Of a DNA stretch of 64,000 bases, positions 59,244-64,000 are shown piece after piece. The notes under the pieces were generated by a model that was given only the letters and a program-made list of their open reading frames with translations, searched no databases and was not told the DNA's origin. Numbering within the stretch: position 1 is the first letter of the stretch; each line of letters starts with the position of its first letter. The position numbers and the translations under genes are program-made. This stretch comes from Euborellia annulipes (Eukaryota; Arthropoda; Insecta; Dermaptera; Anisolabididae). The DNA lies in the NCBI GenBank assembly GCA_023213315.1, contig JAKCPI010005258.1, positions 1 to 64,000 on the forward strand, read 5' to 3'.

Positions 59244-59466
59244 TCGTACAGTCGGAGCCACAAGTGCCTGATGTGTTCGAGAGTGGAGCTTTGAGCTTAA
59301 TCAACCAAACCACTAATTTTTAAAATAAATAAATCATCTTTTTTTAATGCAACTGAAATGGAAAGGCTACTTTTAGACAACACTGATGGCTAAACATTTT
59401 GGTTGCCTGAGCTCAAGGTTCCACTCTCTAGTACTTCTTCTTTCTTGTGGTTCGGACTGTACCATC
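59244..59466. repeat. Foldback element between the two genes
   Basis: Arms of about 65 bp match at most positions in inverted orientation: GATCGTACAGTCGGAGCCAC to TTGAGCTTAATCAACC, and GGTTGCCTGAGCTCAAGG to GTTCGGACTGTACCATC. About 90 bp of AT-rich sequence separate them. No coding potential. Confidence 0.6.
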
Positions 59467-60466
59467 CCTCTACAAGCTCAACTCGAGTGGAAGAAATGAA
59501 ACGTTTCGTAACGTAGCGTCTACCGTGTGAAAAGAAGTTTCACTTCAAAACTTTTTGCAGGGGAAAATTATTCATTTAGAATGTTAAATTAAAAACATAT
59601 ATATATATTCATTATTATTTTTGTTGAAATTATTAAAATGAAATGATTAGAGAATCTCGAAAATGATTTCTAGTAAAATAAATTATATCCTGCACTAATG
59701 ATAGCCAGCCATTCTGCTTTAGACTGTTTATAATATAAATTGGTTCTCATATTATTTTATTTCTCTCAATCTCTCATCATTTGCACCCAGCATTAATTTC
59801 AACAATCTTATATAATTATAATATAATATTTATAACAAATAAGATATGGCTCACCAATTTGGAAAGGAGAATAAACCTGAAAGATGATGTATTTGATGAT
59901 TTTCATTAGATGACTTGTTGAAGCACTTAATTGATATAAAAAATCACCACTAATTAAATTTACTAAATGATTTTAATTAAATTCACTTGTTAATAATGTC
60001 TAGATTAAATTTTTAACACGAACTTTTCACGAGTTGTTTAATGAATAAAATAAATCACACTAACACTAACAATCAAAGCGGGAGAACGAAAGATCCAGAA
60101 AGATCTCGAACACCATGAAGCTAACAACTAGCACTCTCTGTTGAGTGTTATGTTAATCAAAGTTTAATTGTTCAAAAATTCAAAAAAATTATTGCTACAT
60201 TATGTCTATATTATACCAAATATATTGTAGGCCTACTATTTAAGCAGTAATAAGAACTTATTTATTTAAAAAAATAAAAATTGACTGAATGAGAGTGTAT
60301 GGTGTTATTTCAAACGTAAAGGTTTCAAAGAGTTTAGAGATATATAAATATTCACAAAAAAAGGACAATCCAAATTTTTTGACGAGAATAATTAATTCCT
60401 TCCCTCATTGGATGTGTAAAAATCGCTAACCACAGCTATTCTAGGTACACTAGAGCGGCCTTAAGG
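59467..60466. other. Intergenic AT-rich stretch
   Basis: No gene or bounded repeat is seen. A less AT-rich patch at 60075-60140 remains unassigned. Confidence 0.4.
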
Positions 60467-60716
60467 CAAGGGCGGATACAAGGGGGGGGGGGGGGTAAAG
60501 GGGGTAATTACCCCCCTGAGATTTGAAAAAAATGTATTTTTAATGTAAAATTTTAAAAATTAATAGTTAAAAATTTGATTTTTATTTATATTCTGGCAAA
60601 CAAGTACAGAATGCGCCTTTAAATTACAGAAATTAAGAAAAAATTGTGTGCTATGAGACCAGTCACACCAGATTACCCCCCCCCCCCCCCGAGAAACACC
60701 TCTGGATCCGCCACTG
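60467..60716. mobile_element. Family B MITE, copy 5
   Basis: The ends are CAAGGGCGGATACAAGG and CTCTGGATCCGCCACTG. A perfect 8-bp duplication, CCTTAAGG, flanks it at 60459-60466 and 60717-60724. G and C runs sit inside both ends and the decayed family A hairpin in the middle. This is the cleanest copy. Confidence 0.92.
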
Positions 60717-60724
60717 CCTTAAGG

Positions 60725-61349
60725 TACGGTATATTTAAGAAACAATGAACGAAAATCGTTTCAATGGACTTTCAGGATTGGATATGAAAATTCATTTTTC
60801 GACTCCGCCTATATCATATTCCATATTAACTTGCATTTTCTAGTCTCCCCTGGGAAATTTCTTAAATAATGAGAGAGCTTTTTTAGCAAATTGATACTCG
60901 AAAGTCTATAAAAATTTAACATTAAATGAAAATTCTGTTTTGAAATATTCGCAAAATTGCTATAAAAAGCTATTATCTTCTCTTTTCATTTCTATTTAAA
61001 AAAATTTTTAAATTTAAGTCTCACAGAGCCAAAAAAAATCAGACTTTGCAACTTGATTATGCATAGAGGATATATTTTTAATATTCGGGGGGCATGTTTT
61101 GGACAGGTCTGCAAATATATATTATTATAGGAAAAGAATAACATTTTTAAAAATAAGTTTTTTTCATGACACAAATTTTAGCCTATTAAAAATAAAAGAT
61201 ATATTAAAAATTGTAAAATTAAGTTTACCTAATGTACAATTATTGTTAAACAGGAGAAGGAGAGGTGCAGCCAAAAATAAAAAGCCTCCGATTTTTCAAA
61301 AACCAGAAACGTTTCGAGTTAATTTTAATTTTGTCGTTGAAAATCCTAC
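60725..61349. other. Stretch left of the last HECTD4-like exon found
   Basis: An AT-rich intron of the HECTD4-like gene is expected here. I searched both strands for the next exon (it should enter in phase 2) and found no convincing one. Confidence 0.4.
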
Positions 61350-61494
61350 CTGAAGGGGAGCGCGCCGTCCAGAGCCTGGCTGATGCTGGGCGGAGCAGCC
61401 AGTGCGAAGCCTTTTCCTAACAATGTAGCATTTGTAGAATAGATCTGTTGAGCCAATTCTTCAGTTGTCTCCAAATCTTCATCCATTTCCTCTG
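61350..61494 (-). CDS. HECTD4: HECTD4-like exon f (leftmost found)
   Basis: Acceptor TTTACAG, donor TTCAG|GTAGG, leaving in phase 2. It encodes the acidic AEEMDEDLETTEELAQQIY and LGKGFALAAPPSISQAL. It is markedly GC-richer at its 3' end than the other exons. Confidence 0.85.
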
Positions 61495-64000
61495 CTGTAA
61501 AAAATATAATATCAATGATTTCTATTATTACATGGTAATTTTTTAAAATATTCTCAAAAATAGTTTTTTCTAACTTACAGATTAGAATTAGATTAAAACT
61601 TGCAGTGAAAAAATTCAATTTTATCATTGCAGGGTTATAATTTTAATAATCTTTTTCCCAGAGTCTCATTTATCATTAGATGCATGGGATTCATGAATTT
61701 CATTGAAAGAGGCTAATAAAAAATGTTTTGTTTAGCAATTTATTGGAGAGAATTTTGTTTACTTCTCAATCTGAACTAACCCCATAAACTGCTAAATGAA
61801 TTATTTTAATTCGAAATAAATGAGTTTTTTCTTATTTATTAATAAGTAGACCCTATATATATTTGTTGCACTTATGGGCCTCCTATAAAGTAAATCCACT
61901 ACTCTTTTTCTTTCTTCTAGTCAGATAACATAGAATACCCCATTTAAAGTTTAAAACAAATAAAATTCTAATCACCTGAAATGGCAGGTAGAACTAAATC
62001 TTTGCTCAATAGGGAGGCAGCTGCCATTCCTCCAAGGAAAGAAAGTTCTGCTTCAAGTTGTCGGAGTCCATCACCTGGACTCTGTTGCCATTCATAGCCA
62101 ATAACCAAACAACGGAATCCAAAAGTGCAAGCTCTTTCGTCTTTGACATAATCGGAAGCGGTTTCTAAGGAAAACATTACATCATGACCTAAAGAACAAA
62201 TAAAAAATTATACATTTTCTAAACTTTTATTTAAAATAAATAAATAAAAGAGAATATTACCAGGAAGCACTAGTGCGCTTTGAGGCCAATTCTGTGAAGA
62301 TCGACTAAAACGATGTAGAACTGGCCAAAATAAAGGCCCACCACTGTTCATATTAGAATCTTCCCCAGAATCTGGATCATGATCAGGATCAACTTTTGAT
62401 GTTTCAATTCGTGGAATTGAAATTTGAAGCGAGTCCTCAGCTTGCGCAGTTCCACATCTGGGATCGAATTCAATTGCAAGCCATTTGACTGTTTCAGGGA
62501 ATGAAACACTAAAGGAAAAAATAAACATAATTATTATTATTATTGACACAACTTTCTCTTACATTTAGATACCAATTGAAAGTTGTGTGTTATGCCATCA
62601 CACCAGAATTTCTTTGAGCCAATATATATTTAGTTTCAATAAAATACCAGAAAGGTAAAATTTATAAACAATTATAGGAAATTAATTTTATTTTCTCATT
62701 CTGTCTTTCCTATATAATACAAGAATAGATGATTCAAACAATTTTGGGAGAAAATGAAAATATACATTTTTAAGAGCAAATAATTAATTTATGAATTTAA
62801 ATCAAAATAGTTGACAAAGTTTGACAAAAATTGAAAAAACTCAAAAAGAACATCAGTAAAATACTAGTACTAGTTGGCCAATTTCATTCTAAAGCTTCGT
62901 GGGTTGACAGGATCGCAATAATTTTTCTCTATATATTATATAAGTATATAATATTTAATTAAGAGTAAATAAAAATTGACTATATGTTATTACTATGAAC
63001 TCAATTTAATAAAGAAAAAAGTATCGGCACGTATTTACTTATATGGAAAATTTCAAAGCGAATGGTGGTTACCTGTAATTAGCCACTGTGGCAGGTTTAT
63101 AAGGATGGTCACTTTCTACCCATGCATAATGATGAGATGTTGTTGTAGAAATTAGAGGTAAATTGGAAGTTAATATGATTTCAGAAGAAGTTGGTGATTC
63201 TTCGATGTTGGATGTTCCAGCAATTAAATTTAAAGCAGCAACATGTGGTAAGAGCTCTTGAATAAGATTTAAAACTTGAACTGCACTCTAAAATAAAAAA
63301 AAAAAAAAAGATTATTAAAATAATGATAAATGAAAAGTCTATAATACAATTGTAGCCTTCCTCCCAAATATTTTTTATAACAGTGGTTTTTACTGGACGG
63401 TCACACCAAAAATATTTTCAAATATGGCCCCTATTAAGAGAAAAATGCATTTTTTTCGCTTCTAGATTCATTAAATATTATTTATTTTATTATATTTTCC
63501 TCCAGTTCTGGAGACAGTGATTATTTTCCTATGTAATTTTATTTTATTTTAAAAAAATTACTTAATTATTAAATAATATGTTTTAAAATAATTACTCGTG
63601 GGTCTAGAGTAGCCAAAGGGCTGATGTGCGCGAGTACTAATGGAAGAAGAGTAGTTACGATACAGGCATGGCTGAGTACTCGACAAGCATAAACAGGTGC
63701 AGAGGAAGTTGAAGAATTTGTATCATCATCAGTCATACTATGGCATCTTTGTCGGCCTAAAGCAAGTAATTCAGTTGCTCTTTGGACAATTGCTGAAGTT
63801 AAAGTAAGAGTACATCGTGCAGCATGCAGTTCAGCAAATGCTTTGGCTGCAGCAGCTGCCTCGCAATCTCCAGGATTACTAAAAAAAAAACAAATTATAA
63901 GAAAAATAAATATTTCATCTACCTATTACGTTATTAATTAAAATATATATATTTATAATTACCTATAATAAAGAATACTAGGGATTTGTCCTCGAGTTTG
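61350..64000 (-). CDS. HECTD4: HECTD4-like E3 ubiquitin ligase, internal part
   Basis: Six consecutive exons join in frame and give about 380 residues. The order of blocks matches the middle of animal HECTD4, a giant HECT-domain ubiquitin ligase of about 4,000 residues: VLNLIQELLPHVAALN, HYAWVESDHPYKPATV, VKWLAIEFDPRCGTAQAED, WPQSALVLPG, FSLETASDYVKDERA and ILGKG-like LLGKGFALAAPPSISQAL. The ESDHPY/FDPRC block resembles the beta-sandwich seen in several giant ligases. The HECT domain itself lies outside what is visible. All splice sites are GT/AG and phases agree (2,0,2,1,1,2). The gene is cut at the right edge, and its continuation to the left was not found. Confidence 0.85.
61976..62188 (-). 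CDS. HECTD4: HECTD4-like exon e
   Basis: It enters in phase 1 and leaves in phase 1, with acceptor CTTTAG and donor CAG|GTGATT. It encodes FSLETASDYVKDERACTFGF, CLVIGYEW and LEAELSFLGGMAAASLLSKD, among the best matches to HECTD4. Confidence 0.9.
62261..62508 (-). CDS. HECTD4: HECTD4-like exon d
   Basis: It enters in phase 2 and leaves in phase 1, with acceptor CTTTAG and donor CCTG|GTAATA. It encodes VSFPETVKWLAIEFDPRCGT, an Asp/Pro-rich insert (DPDHDPDSGED) and NWPQSALVLPG. Confidence 0.9.
62545..62969 (+). repeat. Decayed family A copy in a HECTD4-like intron
   Basis: The hairpin start is damaged (GACACAACTTTCTCTTAC) and is followed by interior words (ATATATTTAGTTTC, CATCAGTAAAATACTAGTAC). 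The end is eroded at AATTAAGAGTAAAT. It is the most diverged long copy in the window and lies in the roughly 560-bp intron between exons c and d, antisense to the gene. Confidence 0.65.
63073..63287 (-). CDS. HECTD4: HECTD4-like exon c
   Basis: It enters in phase 0 and leaves in phase 2, with acceptor ATTTTAG and donor TACAG|GTAACC. It encodes VLNLIQELLPHVAALNLIAG, a Ser/Thr-rich linker, and HHYAWVESDHPYKPATVANY. Confidence 0.9.
63596..63878 (-). CDS. HECTD4: HECTD4-like exon b
   Basis: It enters in phase 2 and leaves in phase 0, with acceptor TTTTTTTTTTAG and donor CGA|GTAATT. It encodes an Ala-rich helix (CEAAAAAKAFAELHAARC), RATELLALGRQRCHSM, an Asp/Ser linker (DDDTNSSTSS) and a hydrophobic helical segment. 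Confidence 0.85.
63963..64000 (-). CDS. HECTD4: HECTD4-like exon a, cut by window edge
   Basis: The last 12 codons plus two bases of an exon, ending TATTATAG|GTAATT (phase 2), encode QTRGQIPSILYY. It is too short for homology alone, but the donor and phase fit exon b. Confidence 0.65.

Noticed and set aside
59150..59530. GC-richer block considered as the missing HECTD4-like exon
   Set aside because: It is an inverted repeat with no matching reading frame or splice sites on the - strand.

Overview
The window is AT-rich eukaryotic DNA with spliced genes, very long introns and dense interspersed repeats. The gene content and repeat types (a tRNA-derived SINE, hAT-type MITEs, Helitron and Penelope-like traces) suit an arthropod, but nothing in the sequence fixes the order or species. 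There is no sign of prokaryotic organisation.

Two protein-coding genes can be supported. The first is on the + strand, with six exons from 12039 to 58199. Its splice phases all agree and give one open frame of 564 residues. The product looks like a single-pass type I membrane protein with a signal peptide, a Ser-run, a divergent leucine-rich-repeat-like ectodomain, one membrane segment, a basic stop-transfer cluster and a tail of about 92 residues. Its first intron is about 39 kb. A GA-rich, GC-richer block with an initiator-like TCAGTC lies just upstream, and a polyadenylation signal lies at 58782. The second gene is on the - strand from 64000 leftwards. Six consecutive exons encode about 380 residues of an internal part of a HECTD4-like giant HECT-domain E3 ligase. 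It is cut by the window edge at its 5' side, and its next 3' exon could not be found. The two genes are convergent, unless the first is nested in a large HECTD4 intron.

The rest is mostly repeats. At the left end (0.7-2.7 kb) there is a broken Helitron helicase and a 768-bp element with near-identical inverted repeats of about 130 bp that carries the C-terminal part of a DDE transposase. Throughout the window there are about 18 full or partial copies of a 0.65-0.7 kb element, here called family A. It has a hairpin at each end, an internal CA/CAGA microsatellite and A-tracts at its borders. There are also several hAT-type MITE families with GC-rich ends and G/C runs, seven of them with perfect 8-bp target duplications. 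A tRNA-derived SINE has three copies with perfect 13-15 bp duplications. Other items are a TTAA-flanked MITE, several foldback elements, and Penelope-like fragments that carry hammerhead-ribozyme-like cores.

The most unusual repeat biology is family A and its spread. Its terminal hairpin also occurs alone, and a decayed version sits inside a hAT MITE (family B). One copy nested in another MITE gives a natural filled/empty-site comparison. Much of the remaining intronic and intergenic DNA is featureless AT-rich sequence.
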